Below the pieces are notes generated by a model. That model worked only from the letters and a program-made list of their open reading frames with translations, was not told the origin of the DNA and ran no database searches. Source: Gammaproteobacteria bacterium (GTDB lineage: Bacteria > Pseudomonadota > Gammaproteobacteria > Ga0077536). Taken from it: a DNA stretch of 64,000 nt. The position numbers were made by a program, and so were the translations under genes. Of this stretch, positions 27,106 through 43,038 are shown piece by piece. The stretch is from contig JACKNG010000006.1 in NCBI GenBank assembly GCA_024235015.1, positions 253,727-317,726 of the forward strand. Direction: 5' to 3'. Each line of letters starts with the position of its first letter. Position 1 is the stretch's first letter.

Positions 27106-30100
27106 TCAATCCGGGAGCTGGCCCAGCAAGGCCTGCGCTTCGGACTTCTGCGCCTCGTTGCCGTCGTTCACGACCTCGTCGAGAATGGAACGTGCGCCCT
27201 CGGTATCGCCGAGCTCGATGTAGGCCTTGGCCAGGTTGAGCTTGGTATCCGCCTCGTCGCTGTCGCTCTGGCGTTCGGTGTCCTCGTCGACCGGCAGGAT
27301 CACCGTGCGCTCGTCCTCGAGTTCGAGGTCCATCGGCTGTTCCACCTCGAGCGATACGGTGTCGAGGTGCGCTTCGTCGTCGACCGCCTCGATTTCCAGA
27401 GCCTCGAGCTCGCTCTCGTCGTCGCCCGCCGCGTCGAGGCTGACCGAAGCCATGTCGACCGTCTCTTCACCGGCAATCGACTCCATGTCGACGGTACCGT
27501 CGAGCGCGATGTCGAATTCGCTGACCTCCGAGTCGGGCGTATCGAGCGCGAGCTCGTCGAGCGCGTCGCCTTGCAGCGAGAGGTCGCCTTCGGCGCCCGG
27601 GGTATCGAGCGCGCTGAGCGTGATCTCCAGGCGACCGTCGTCGTCCTCGCTTTCCTCGACGCTGAGACCGTCACCGGCCAGCTCGCTGTCGTCGCCGATA
27701 CCGAGGTCGAAGTCGAGTTCGCTGCCTTCCTCGCCGCCAGCGTCGATGGCCTTGGCCATGTCGACCGTGTCGTCGTCGACGGTCGTCGCCGCCTCGGTAT
27801 CGAGTGCCGGCAACGGCTCGTCCCCGCCCTCGTCAGCAAGACCGCCGATGTCGAAATCGATGAGGTCGCCGCCGCCGCCTTCGGAGGTGGCGCCACCATC
27901 GGTCAGGTCGAGCACGTCCTCGTCACCGGAATCCGCCTCGAACGCCGGCGCAACCGATTCGCTGATGTCGAAATCGAGCCCCTCGCCCTCGCTATCCCCG
28001 CCGACGATGTCGAGCGTGCCGGCATCGTCGTCGGCGTCGCTGGGCACGAGGCCGTCCGGCGCCCGCATCCCCGGTGAGGTGACGTTGAGGAGGTCGTCGT
28101 CCTCGACGCTGGAAATGTCGCCGGTGCGGGTCACGTCGAGCAGGTCGCTGCCCCCGGCATGAGTGTCCTCGAGCGATTCGAGGTCGAGCACGCCGCCGGC
28201 AGTACTGCTGCCGATCTCGAGCAGCTCGGCTTCGCCCGCAGTGATATCGAGCACCTCGTCGTCAGCGGCGCCGGCCGGCTCGGCGGCGTCGCCGCCGGTG
28301 AGATCGAGCACTTCCTCGTCGTCGTCGGCAGCGGCCGTCAGGTCGAGCATGCCGCCATCGTCGAAATCGTCGGCATCGGTAATGTCGAGGACGCCGTCAT
28401 CGACCTCGGCGGGCAACTCGAGCGCACCCTCGTCGGCTTCGTCGTTGCCGGCCGTGATGTCGAACACGTCTTCGTCTTCGGCACTGGCCGTCAGGTCGAG
28501 CGCCTCGTCCGCGTCGGCGCTGGCGGTCAGGTCGAGCACGTCGTCCTCGCCGGCGCTGGCCGTCAGGTCGAGTACCCCGCTGTCGTCCTCGCCAGCACCA
28601 TCGGCACCGAGATCGAAGTCGAGGCCGTCGTCGTCGCCGCCCGGGACCTGGGCGACGGTGTCCGCGCCGACTTCCTCTGCAGCGCCGGAATCGCCGGTGA
28701 TGTCGACGAACGCCTTGCCTTCCTGCGGCGCGCTCGCTGTGGCCGCGGCATCGCCGCCGGCCGCGAAGAGCTCGCGCTCCGGGGACATCTCCGTCCACAT
28801 CGCGACCGCGCTCGGCCACAGGGTGTCGTCCTCGCCGACCGCTTCGTGCAGCTGGCGTGCAGCCGCTTCGTAGGCCGCCCGATCGTTCGAGGAGTAGTAG
28901 ACCTCGAGCAGGCGCAGCTTGTACTCGTGACGATCCGGGTATTGCTCGATGACCCGCTTGACCAGTTCTTCCGCCTGGTCGAAGCGCTCGTAGGCGAGGT
29001 AGACATTGACCTCCTCGAGCGGGTCTTCCTCGTCCTGCGCCGGGGGCGGCGTCACCACCGGGACGTCGGTCACCGGCTCCTCCTCCGCCTCGGCTTCGAT
29101 CGTCGCGCTCGGGTCGAACTCGGTCGCCGCTGCGGACGACTCCCCACCGATTTCGGTCGGCGCCTCGCTGGCTGTCTCGTCGTCCTCCTCGGGTTCGATC
29201 GGCACCGCGGTGGCCGCCGTGACGGTCGCGGCCGCCGCGGCCGGAGCCGCTGTCGGGCTCACGCTCTCGGCGCCGCCACGGCGACGGGCCAGGGTCACGA
29301 TGACGGCCACGAACAGGCCCAGGATCAGGGCCGCAGCCCCGCCGAGCACGGTCAGGCTGCCACCCGGCACCATCGCCGCAATGTGTTCGGGTACGAGGTT
29401 GGCCGGAAAGCTGCGCGCCGGCGGCGGCGGTACCACGATCGTCGATTCGTCGGCGACCACGATTTCTTCCTCGGGCTCCCCGGCCGGCTCTTCGACCATG
29501 CCGGCCTCGTCGCCCGGGCCGCCTGCGACCGCGCTTTCGTCTTCGTCCATGCCGGGCGGCATTTCTTCCGCCGCCGCTTCCGCGTCGCCGGCTTCTGCGG
29601 TGACATCCGCACCGCCTTCGTCGGCCGTACCCTCGCTGGCCACGCCGGTAGCCTCGTGCGCTGCCGCCGTGATGTCGCCGTGGTCGATGCCGAGCTCGGC
29701 CAGGCGCGCCTGCAGGGCCGCGAGTTCCTCGTCCTTGATATTCACCTGCCGCTGCAGGATGTCGATGATTTCTTCGGCTTCGGTCAGCTTGCTCTCGAGG
29801 TCGGCGTTCTGCTGCGAACGGGCGTCGATCTCCTCGCGCAGCAAATCCGAGCCCGCACCGCCACTGGCACCGCCCGGGGCACCACCGCCGTCCGCGCCGC
29901 CCGGCGCGACCAGTTCGAGACGCGAACCGTCGGCGCCACGCGTCGCGCCCGCGGCCGGCTGCCCACCGGCTGGCGCCCCGACCGGTTGCGCGGCCGGCGC
30001 CGACGCGACCTGGCCACGGTAGCTTTCCCACAGCTGGTGCTGCCGCAGGACCTCGGCGAAGGCATCGTGCGCGGAGACCGCGGTCAGGTCACCGCGCTCC

Positions 30101-30801
30101 GGCAACCGCAGCACCGCGCCACGGCGCAGCAGGTTGACGTTGTTCTCGCTGAAGGCCTCGGGGTTCGCGCGCAGCAGGGCGAGCATCATCTGCTGCACCG
30201 TCACCGACTCGTCGGGACGGTTGGCCGATGCGATGGACCACAGCGTGTCGGTGGCGCCGACCGGGCCGATGACCGTACCGGCCACGTAGTCGCCGCCCGC
30301 CATGGTGGTGCGCGGCGCGCCGCCGGCGCTGGCCACCGCGGCGGTCGATGGCGGGCTCGGCGGAGCCGTCACTGCGGCGGGTGCCGGCGCCGCCATGCGG
30401 CGGTTGGCGTCGTACAGCGGCGGGTCGAGCAGCACGGTGTATTCGCGCACCAGCCGGCCCTTCAGCCAGTTCACCTCGAGCAGGAAGTTGAGGTAGGGCT
30501 CGCGAATGGAATCTTTCGACGTGACGGCGATGAAGTCGCCGCTGCCGCTGTCGTCGATGGTGAAGCGCAGGTTGCGCAGTACCGGGTTGAAATCGATGCC
30601 GGCGCGCTCGAACTGCTCGATCGACGCGAGCGATATCTTGAGCGCATCGAAGTCCTCCGCGGTCGCACCGAGGATCGGTATGCGGCCCGCGAAGGGTTCG
30701 TTGAGATGGGAGTCCGACTGCAGCGGGCCGAGGCCCAGCGCGAAGGTTAGCGTACTGACCGTACAGCCAAGTATCAGGGCGACGGCTCGATTCCGTAGCA
30801 T
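27106..30801 (-). CDS. fimV: FimV/HubP-like peptidoglycan-binding polar hub protein
   Basis: Large 1231-aa inner-membrane organiser linked to type IV pilus function and polar targeting. Visible parts in order are a signal peptide (1-22); the conserved FimV N-terminal domain (about 24-135: LGPLQSDSHLNEPF, ...YTVLLDPP); a LysM-like peptidoglycan-binding segment (about 172-235); a proline/glycine-rich linker; a coiled coil (about 322-370); one membrane helix (about 482-505, then RRR); and an acidic cytoplasmic region. The TPR-like block is at about 590-655, and a long repeat tract (about 725-970) has a [VL]LD[LI]T motif recurring roughly a dozen times. The C-terminal FimV TPR is at about 1186-1229 (LNLAKAYIELGDTEGARSIL). 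It is downstream of asd, upstream of truA. Confidence 0.92.
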   Translation of the reverse strand: MLRNRAVALILGCTVSTLTFALGLGPLQSDSHLNEPFAGRIPILGATAEDFDALKISLASIEQFERAGIDFNPVLRNLRFTIDDSGSGDFIAVTSKDSIREPYLNFLLEVNWLKGRLVREYTVLLDPPLYDANRRMAAPAPAAVTAPPSPPSTAAVASAGGAPRTTMAGGDYVAGTVIGPVGATDTLWSIASANRPDESVTVQQMMLALLRANPEAFSENNVNLLRRGAVLRLPERGDLTAVSAHDAFAEVLRQHQLWESYRGQVASAPAAQPVGAPAGGQPAAGATRGADGSRLELVAPGGADGGGAPGGASGGAGSDLLREEIDARSQQNADLESKLTEAEEIIDILQRQVNIKDEELAALQARLAELGIDHGDITAAAHEATGVASEGTADEGGADVTAEAGDAEAAAEEMPPGMDEDESAVAGGPGDEAGMVEEPAGEPEEEIVVADESTIVVPPPPARSFPANLVPEHIAAMVPGGSLTVLGGAAALILGLFVAVIVTLARRRGGAESVSPTAAPAAAAATVTAATAVPIEPEEDDETASEAPTEIGGESSAAATEFDPSATIEAEAEEEPVTDVPVVTPPPAQDEEDPLEEVNVYLAYERFDQAEELVKRVIEQYPDRHEYKLRLLEVYYSSNDRAAYEAAARQLHEAVGEDDTLWPSAVAMWTEMSPERELFAAGGDAAATASAPQEGKAFVDITGDSGAAEEVGADTVAQVPGGDDDGLDFDLGADGAGEDDSGVLDLTASAGEDDVLDLTASADADEALDLTASAEDEDVFDITAGNDEADEGALELPAEVDDGVLDITDADDFDDGGMLDLTAAADDDEEVLDLTGGDAAEPAGAADDEVLDITAGEAELLEIGSSTAGGVLDLESLEDTHAGGSDLLDVTRTGDISSVEDDDLLNVTSPGMRAPDGLVPSDADDDAGTLDIVGGDSEGEGLDFDISESVAPAFEADSGDEDVLDLTDGGATSEGGGGDLIDFDIGGLADEGGDEPLPALDTEAATTVDDDTVDMAKAIDAGGEEGSELDFDLGIGDDSELAGDGLSVEESEDDDGRLEITLSALDTPGAEGDLSLQGDALDELALDTPDSEVSEFDIALDGTVDMESIAGEETVDMASVSLDAAGDDESELEALEIEAVDDEAHLDTVSLEVEQPMDLELEDERTVILPVDEDTERQSDSDEADTKLNLAKAYIELGDTEGARSILDEVVNDGNEAQKSEAQALLGQLPD

Positions 30802-30940
30802 GTCGTCATTCCTTCCGATCGGTTAGCGCACGATTGCCTGGTCGCGTGGCCATCGCACGCGACGGACGCTGCGGGTTCCACTCGCGCACCGGCAGCCCCG
30901 AACCTTCGAAGATTCTTTATAATTGCCGACTAACTATAGC

Positions 30941-31963
<1,023 letters not shown>

Positions 31964-31987
31964 GGTCAATGAGCCTCCGTAATTTGT

Positions 31988-33070
31988 TCAGGCCGCGCCG
32001 AGCGCGTCGATCACGGCCGTGGTCATGTCCGCCGTGCCGACCGCCCGGTCGTCGGCGCCGGCGATGTCCGCCGTGCGGATACCGCCTTCCAGCACCCGCG
32101 CCACGGCAGCCTCGAGCCGGTCGGCGAGGGCCGCCTCGTTCAAGGTGTAACGCAGCATCATGCTCGCCGAGAGGATGGTCGCGAGTGGGTTGGCGACGCC
32201 GCGACCGGCGATGTCGGGCGCCGAACCGTGGACCGGTTCGAACAGGCCCTTGCCGTTCGCATCGAGCGACGCCGAGGGCAGCATACCGATCGAGCCGGTC
32301 AGCATGGCGGCGAGATCGGAGAGGATATCGCCGAACATGTTGGTCGTGACGATGACGTCGAACTGCTTGGGCGTGCGCACCAGCTGCATCGAGGCATTGT
32401 CGACGTACATGTGGCTGAGCTCGACGTCGGGATAGTCGCGGCCGACCGTCTCGGCCACCTCCCGCCACAACTCGCTGACTTCCAGCACGTTGGCCTTGTC
32501 GACCGAACACAGCCGCTTGCCGCGCTTGCGTGCGATGTCGAAACCCGACCGCATGATGCGCTCGATCTCGTCCTCGCGGTATTCGAGGGTATTGAAACCG
32601 CGGCGCCGTCCGTCGGCCAGGGTCTCGATACCGCGCGGCTGGCCGAAGTAGATGCCGCCAGTCAGCTCGCGGATGATCATGATGTCGAGCCCGGCAACGA
32701 CGTCACGCTTGAGGCTCGAAGCGTCGGCCAGGGCGGGAAACAGCACGGCCGGGCGCAGGTTGCAGTAGAACCCCAGCTCGGAACGCAGCCGCAGCAACCC
32801 GCGTTCGGGCCGGATGGCGCGTTCGACCTGGTCCCATTTCGGGCCGCCGACCGCGCCGAGCAGGATGGCATCGGCGGACCGCGCGAGGTCCAACGTGGCC
32901 GCTGGCAGTGAATCGCCGTGCGCGTCGATGGCGCAACCACCCATCAGGGCATGTTCGAACTCGCAGGCAAACCCGAACCGGTCGCGCAACGCCCCGAGAA
33001 CCTGCTCCGTGGCGCCGACGATCTCGGGCCCGATGCCGTCGCCGGCCAGTAACAGGATCTTGTGCGCCAT
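31988..33070 (-). CDS. leuB: 3-isopropylmalate dehydrogenase
   Basis: Oxidative decarboxylation of 3-isopropylmalate in leucine synthesis. The 360-aa protein has ILLLAGDGIGPEIV, LLGAVGGPKWD, LRSELGFYCNLRPA, the Arg/Tyr substrate site in ELTGGIYFGQPRG, and VTTNMFGDILSDLAAMLTGS with the metal-binding Asp residues, then FEPVHGSAPDIAG. ATG 33070. leuC and leuD, its usual partners, are not in the window; upstream lies the divergent dapC. Confidence 0.97.
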   Translation of the reverse strand: MAHKILLLAGDGIGPEIVGATEQVLGALRDRFGFACEFEHALMGGCAIDAHGDSLPAATLDLARSADAILLGAVGGPKWDQVERAIRPERGLLRLRSELGFYCNLRPAVLFPALADASSLKRDVVAGLDIMIIRELTGGIYFGQPRGIETLADGRRRGFNTLEYREDEIERIMRSGFDIARKRGKRLCSVDKANVLEVSELWREVAETVGRDYPDVELSHMYVDNASMQLVRTPKQFDVIVTTNMFGDILSDLAAMLTGSIGMLPSASLDANGKGLFEPVHGSAPDIAGRGVANPLATILSASMMLRYTLNEAALADRLEAAVARVLEGGIRTADIAGADDRAVGTADMTTAVIDALGAA

Positions 33071-33161
33071 CGTGCTGCCTCGCGTGAAAAATGGGGCGCA
33101 AGGATACAGTAAAGCCCGCACCCGGTGTACCGCGCACACCGTCGGCGGCGGCGCTTTCGGC

Positions 33162-33167
33162 TATACT
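33162..33167 (+). promoter_or_regulatory. Probable -10 element of the dapC-dapD unit
   Basis: TATACT lies 32 nt before the dapC start in the 128-nt divergent leuB/dapC region. No consensus -35 is seen 16-18 nt upstream, so identification rests on the hexamer and its position. Confidence 0.35.
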
Positions 33168-33198
33168 CGCGCGCTTTCCCGCTACGCCCCCGGCCGCC

Positions 33199-34398
33199 AT
33201 GAATCCCGGATTGGACGAACTCCAGCCGTACCCGTTCGAACGTCTCGCCGCGCTGCGTGCGCGGGTCGCGCCACCGCCCGGGCGGCCGCTGATCAACCTT
33301 TCCATCGGCGAACCCCAGCACCCGACCCCGCGGTGCGTGCACGATGCCCTGGTCGCGCATCTCGATGCCACCGCCAAGTACCCGGCGACACGCGGGCTGC
33401 CCGAGCTGCGCACGGCGATAACGGACTGGGCGACGCGCCGATTCGAGCTGCCCGCCGGCGGGCTCGATGCCGAACGCCACGTGCTGCCGGTGAACGGCAC
33501 GCGCGAGGCGCTGTTCGCCATTACCCAGGCAATCTACAGCCGCCGGCCCGGCAAGCCGCGGGTGGCGATGCCCAATCCCTTCTACCAGATCTACGAGGGC
33601 GCAGCCCTGCTCGCAGGCGCACGCCCGTTCTTCCTGCCCTGCCCTGCCGAACGCGGATTCCGTCCCGATTTCGCCGCCGTGCCGGCCTCGGCCTGGCAGG
33701 GCATCGAACTCGTCTACGTCTGCTCGCCGGGCAACCCGTCGGGCGCGGTACTGAACGACGACGACTATGCCGTCCTGATCGAACTCGCCGACCGCCACGA
33801 CTTCGTCGTCGTCGCCGACGAGTGCTACAGCGAGCTCTACCTCGACGAGTCCGCACCGCCCCTCGGCCTGCTGCAGTGGTGTGCACGCCATGGCCGCGAC
33901 GACTACGCCCGCTGCATGGTCATGCACAGCCTGTCGAAACGCTCGAACGCACCCGGCCTACGCTCCGGTTTCGTCGCCGGCGATGCCGACCTGATCGCGA
34001 GCTTCCTGCGCTATCGCACCTACCAGGGCGGCGCGATGTCGGTCCCGGTCCAGCACGCCAGCATCGCGGCATGGCGCGACGAGGCTCACGTGCGCGACAA
34101 CCGCGCGCAATATCGCGCCAAGTTCGACGCCGTGCTCGCCTGCCTCGCGCCGGCGATTAAGGTGAGCGCGCCGGCCGCCGGCTTCTACCTCTGGCCGGAG
34201 CTGCCCGTCGACGGCATCAGCGCCTGCGAACGATTGCTCGGCGAAGCCGGTGTGCTGACCCTGCCAGGCGCTTTCCTGGCGCGCGACGTCGATGGCTACA
34301 ACCCCGGTGCGCGGCGCCTGCGCATCGCCCTCGTCGCCGATCTCGACGAGTGCGTCGAGGCGGCGGCGCGTATCGTCCCCGTCTTGAACAACCTTTGA
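33199..34398 (+). CDS. dapC: N-succinyldiaminopimelate aminotransferase
   Basis: PLP class I/II aminotransferase converting N-succinyl-2-amino-6-ketopimelate to N-succinyl-LL-DAP. The 399-aa protein shows INLSIGEPQHPTP, ATAKYPATRGLPELR, NPFYQIYEG, YVCSPGNPSGAVL, ADECYSELY (PLP Asp and Tyr) and the Schiff-base Lys in SLSKRSNAPGLRSGF (about 241). ATG 33199 gives the family length; upstream in-frame readings lack support. It is followed after 10 nt by dapD, which supplies the succinylated substrate, so the assignment as DapC rather than another aminotransferase is well backed by context. Confidence 0.95.
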   Translation: MNPGLDELQPYPFERLAALRARVAPPPGRPLINLSIGEPQHPTPRCVHDALVAHLDATAKYPATRGLPELRTAITDWATRRFELPAGGLDAERHVLPVNGTREALFAITQAIYSRRPGKPRVAMPNPFYQIYEGAALLAGARPFFLPCPAERGFRPDFAAVPASAWQGIELVYVCSPGNPSGAVLNDDDYAVLIELADRHDFVVVADECYSELYLDESAPPLGLLQWCARHGRDDYARCMVMHSLSKRSNAPGLRSGFVAGDADLIASFLRYRTYQGGAMSVPVQHASIAAWRDEAHVRDNRAQYRAKFDAVLACLAPAIKVSAPAAGFYLWPELPVDGISACERLLGEAGVLTLPGAFLARDVDGYNPGARRLRIALVADLDECVEAAARIVPVLNNL

Positions 34399-34408
34399 GG
34401 AGAACACC

Positions 34409-35233
<825 letters not shown>

Positions 35234-35246
35234 GACGGGCGCGGCG

Positions 35247-36623
35247 TCAGGCCGCGCAATCCGCTGCGCCGCTGCCGGTCACCGCGCTGACGGCGTCGGC
35301 CAGCTGGTGGGCCAGGGTGTCGACGGTGCGCGCATCCTGGCCTTCCACCATCACCCGGATGAGCGGCTCGGTGCCAGACGCGCGCAGCAGCACGCGACCG
35401 CTGTCGCCAAGTTCGGCCTCGACCGCGGCGACCGCCTGGCGCACCTCCGGCAAGGCCATGACGTCACTCTTCTTGTCGATGCGCACGTTGACCAGAGTCT
35501 GCGGGAACTTGCGCATGCCGCGCTTGAGGTCGACCAGCGACTGCTCGTTGGCGCTCATCGCTTCGAGCACCTGCAGGGCAGAGATGATGCCATCGCCGGT
35601 GGTCGTGAGATCGAGGCAGATGATGTGGCCGGACGATTCGCCGCCCAGCGTCCAGCCGCTCTCTTGCAGCTTCTCCAGGATGTAACGATCGCCGACCTTG
35701 ACGCGTTCGAAGCCGAGACCGAGCGTGCGAATGGCCTGTTCGAGCCCGAGGTTGCTCATCTGCGTCCCGACCACGCCACCGCGCAGCGCACCGGTCTGGT
35801 AACGGCGCCGCGCGATGATGAAAGTCAGTTCGTCGCCGTCCACTGTCTCGCCGGCACCGTCGACCATGATCAGGCGGTCACCGTCTCCGTCGAGCGCGAT
35901 ACCGACATCGGCACCGTGCCTGGCGACCGCGGCCTGCAGGGCCTCGGGGTCGGTGGCACCGCAACGGTCGTTGATGTTGAAACCGTCCGGATTGACGCCC
36001 AGGGTGACGACGTCGGCACCGAGTTCGGCGAACACGGCCGGGGCGATGTGGTAAGTCGCACCGTGTGCGCAGTCGACCACGACCTTGAGGCCGGCGAGGT
36101 TGAGCCCGGCGCGTACCGTGCTCTTGCAGAATTCGATGTAGCGGCCGGCCGCGTCCTCGACGCGACGCGCTTTGCCGAGATCGCGCGAGACCACGGTCTC
36201 CAGCGGGCGATCGAGTTCGGCCTCGATTTCCAGTTCGATGTCGTCCGGCAGCTTGGTGCCGGCATGCGAGAAGAACTTGATGCCGTTGTCGTCGAACGGG
36301 TTGTGCGACGCGCTGATGACGATGCCGGCCTTGGCGTGGAAAGTCCGCGTCAGGTAGGCGATACCGGGGGTCGGCATCGGCCCGAGCAGGTGGATGTCGA
36401 TGCCGGCGGCCGACAGTCCCGCCTCCAGCGCCGACTCGAACATGTAGCCCGACACCCGGGTATCCTTGCCGATCAGGACCTTCTGCCGGCCCGGTGCCCT
36501 GGCGCCGAGCACGCGACCGGCGGCCCAGCCGAGCTTCATGACGAAATCCGGTGTGATCGGCGGCTGACCGACCGTGCCGCGGATGCCATCGGTGCCGAAA
36601 TACCTACGCTCACGCTGCGTCAT
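35247..36623 (-). CDS. glmM: Phosphoglucosamine mutase
   Basis: Interconverts glucosamine 6- and 1-phosphate for UDP-GlcNAc, hence peptidoglycan and LPS. The 458-aa protein begins MTQRERRYFGTDGIRGTVG and carries the phosphoserine loop GIVISASHNPFDDNGIKFF (about 100), metal loop ALDGDGDRLIMVDG (about 245), GGESSGHI and the C-terminal phosphate loop RASGTEPLIRVMVEG. ATG 36623 is preferred over 36641. It follows ftsH by 87 nt; folP, which often separates the two, is absent here. Confidence 0.97.
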   Translation of the reverse strand: MTQRERRYFGTDGIRGTVGQPPITPDFVMKLGWAAGRVLGARAPGRQKVLIGKDTRVSGYMFESALEAGLSAAGIDIHLLGPMPTPGIAYLTRTFHAKAGIVISASHNPFDDNGIKFFSHAGTKLPDDIELEIEAELDRPLETVVSRDLGKARRVEDAAGRYIEFCKSTVRAGLNLAGLKVVVDCAHGATYHIAPAVFAELGADVVTLGVNPDGFNINDRCGATDPEALQAAVARHGADVGIALDGDGDRLIMVDGAGETVDGDELTFIIARRRYQTGALRGGVVGTQMSNLGLEQAIRTLGLGFERVKVGDRYILEKLQESGWTLGGESSGHIICLDLTTTGDGIISALQVLEAMSANEQSLVDLKRGMRKFPQTLVNVRIDKKSDVMALPEVRQAVAAVEAELGDSGRVLLRASGTEPLIRVMVEGQDARTVDTLAHQLADAVSAVTGSGAADCAA

Positions 36624-36710
36624 CGCATATCCCCTGTGCATGCCGTGCGGGCACCGCCGCGCGCCTTGCGGCGCGCGCGTGTGCCCCGCCCTGCCCCGAT
36701 CGCGGTTCGA

Positions 36711-38642
<1,932 letters not shown>

Positions 38643-38723
38643 AGACCTACCTGGCATCCGGTCGGCGGCGGGACTCAGCAGCGGGGGCGGAGAGCGCCGG
38701 AGTGCGTTTTGCAACGCAAAAAA

Positions 38724-39347
38724 CTATATAACAAAACCCCTGGCCACGACATAAAACTCCCGTGACCGTGCCCGCGACGCATCGGGCTTGCGCCGCGACA
38801 CCTCGTCGAACGCCCTGCGCAGTTCCCGCACGAAATGCTCGGTGCCGGCGTACTCGAAGAGTTTGATCAGCAGCGCGCCGCCCGGTCGCAGGAATTCGCG
38901 GGCGAACTCCAGACACATCGCCGCCAGTTCCTCGGCCGCCGCCTCGTCTCGGATCGCGATACCCGTGATATTGGGCGCCATGTCGGACATTACAAGGTCG
39001 ACCTGTTCGCCGCCGAGCGCCTCGCGTACGCGCAGCCTCACTGCCTCTTCGCGGCAATCGCCCTGGATCACGGTAGCGCCCGGCACGGCATCCATCTTTA
39101 GGACATCGAGGGCGACCACGGTTCCCCGCGCACCGACCTTTTCGGCTGCGACCTGGGTCCAGCCGCCCGGCGCCGCACCAAGATCGAGCACGCGCAGGCC
39201 GGGCCGGAGCAGCTTGTCGCGCTGGGTGAGTTCGCGCAGCTTGTAAGCCGCGCGGGAGCGATAGCCTTCCTGCTGGCGCTGCTTGACGTAGGCGTCGCCG
39301 GCCTGGCGCTGCAGCCAACGGCTGCTGGACGGCGAACGCCGCCCCAC
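38724..39347 (-). CDS. rlmE: 23S rRNA (uridine(2552)-2'-O)-methyltransferase
   Basis: Methylates U2552 in the ribosomal A-loop (FtsJ/RrmJ). The 207-aa protein has SRAAYKLRELTQRDKLL with the first catalytic Lys, the SAM motif VLDLGAAPGGWTQVA (about 52), DLVMSDMAPNITG with the catalytic Asp, and LLIKLFEYAG with the second Lys; SREFYVVARGF carries the final Glu. GTG start 3 nt from the greA stop. A 12-bp palindromic segment (TTTTGC-GTT-GCAAAA, about 38706-38720) lies just after its stop. Confidence 0.96.
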   Translation of the reverse strand: MGRRSPSSSRWLQRQAGDAYVKQRQQEGYRSRAAYKLRELTQRDKLLRPGLRVLDLGAAPGGWTQVAAEKVGARGTVVALDVLKMDAVPGATVIQGDCREEAVRLRVREALGGEQVDLVMSDMAPNITGIAIRDEAAAEELAAMCLEFAREFLRPGGALLIKLFEYAGTEHFVRELRRAFDEVSRRKPDASRARSREFYVVARGFVI

Positions 39348-39350
39348 GCG

Positions 39351-39823
39351 CTACTCGTAGCGGACGGCGAGGATCTCGTATTCGATCTCACCGCCCGGGG
39401 CATTGACGACGGCCGTATCACCCGCGCTCTTGCCGATCAGGGCGCGCGCCACCGGGGAATTGACCGAGACCAGCCCGGCCTTTATGTCGGCTTCGTCTTC
39501 ACCAACGATGCGGTACTCGACCTCGTCGTCACTGGCCACGTTGCACAGCTCGACGGTGGCGCCGAAGATGATCTTGCCGCCGGCATCGATCTTGGTCACG
39601 TCGATGATCTCGGCGTTGGACAGCTTGCCCTCGATATCGGCAATGCGTCCCTCGTTGAAGCTCTGCTGCTCACGCGCGGCGTGGTACTCGGCATTTTCCT
39701 TCAGGTCGCCATGCGCGCGTGCCTCGGCGATGGCCGCCGTGATCCGCGGCCGGTCCTCGGTCTTGCGTCGTTGCAGCTCTTCCCGCAAACGTTGTGCCCC
39801 GCGTGCGGTCATCGGTGTCTTGT

Positions 39824-39827
<4 letters not shown>
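39351..39827 (-). CDS. greA: Transcription elongation factor GreA
   Basis: Rescues backtracked RNA polymerase by stimulating transcript cleavage. The 158-aa protein starts MNKTPMTARGAQRLREELQ. The N-terminal antiparallel coiled coil (about 10-75: RITAAIAEARAHGDLKENAEYHAAREQQ) holds the acidic tip Asp-Glu region, followed by the FKBP-like C-terminal domain (VNSPVARALIGKSAGDTAVV). The ATG overlaps the carB stop by 4 nt; this carB-greA coupling is widespread in gammaproteobacteria. Confidence 0.97.
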
Positions 39828-43033
<3,206 letters not shown>

Positions 43034-43038
43034 CGGGG

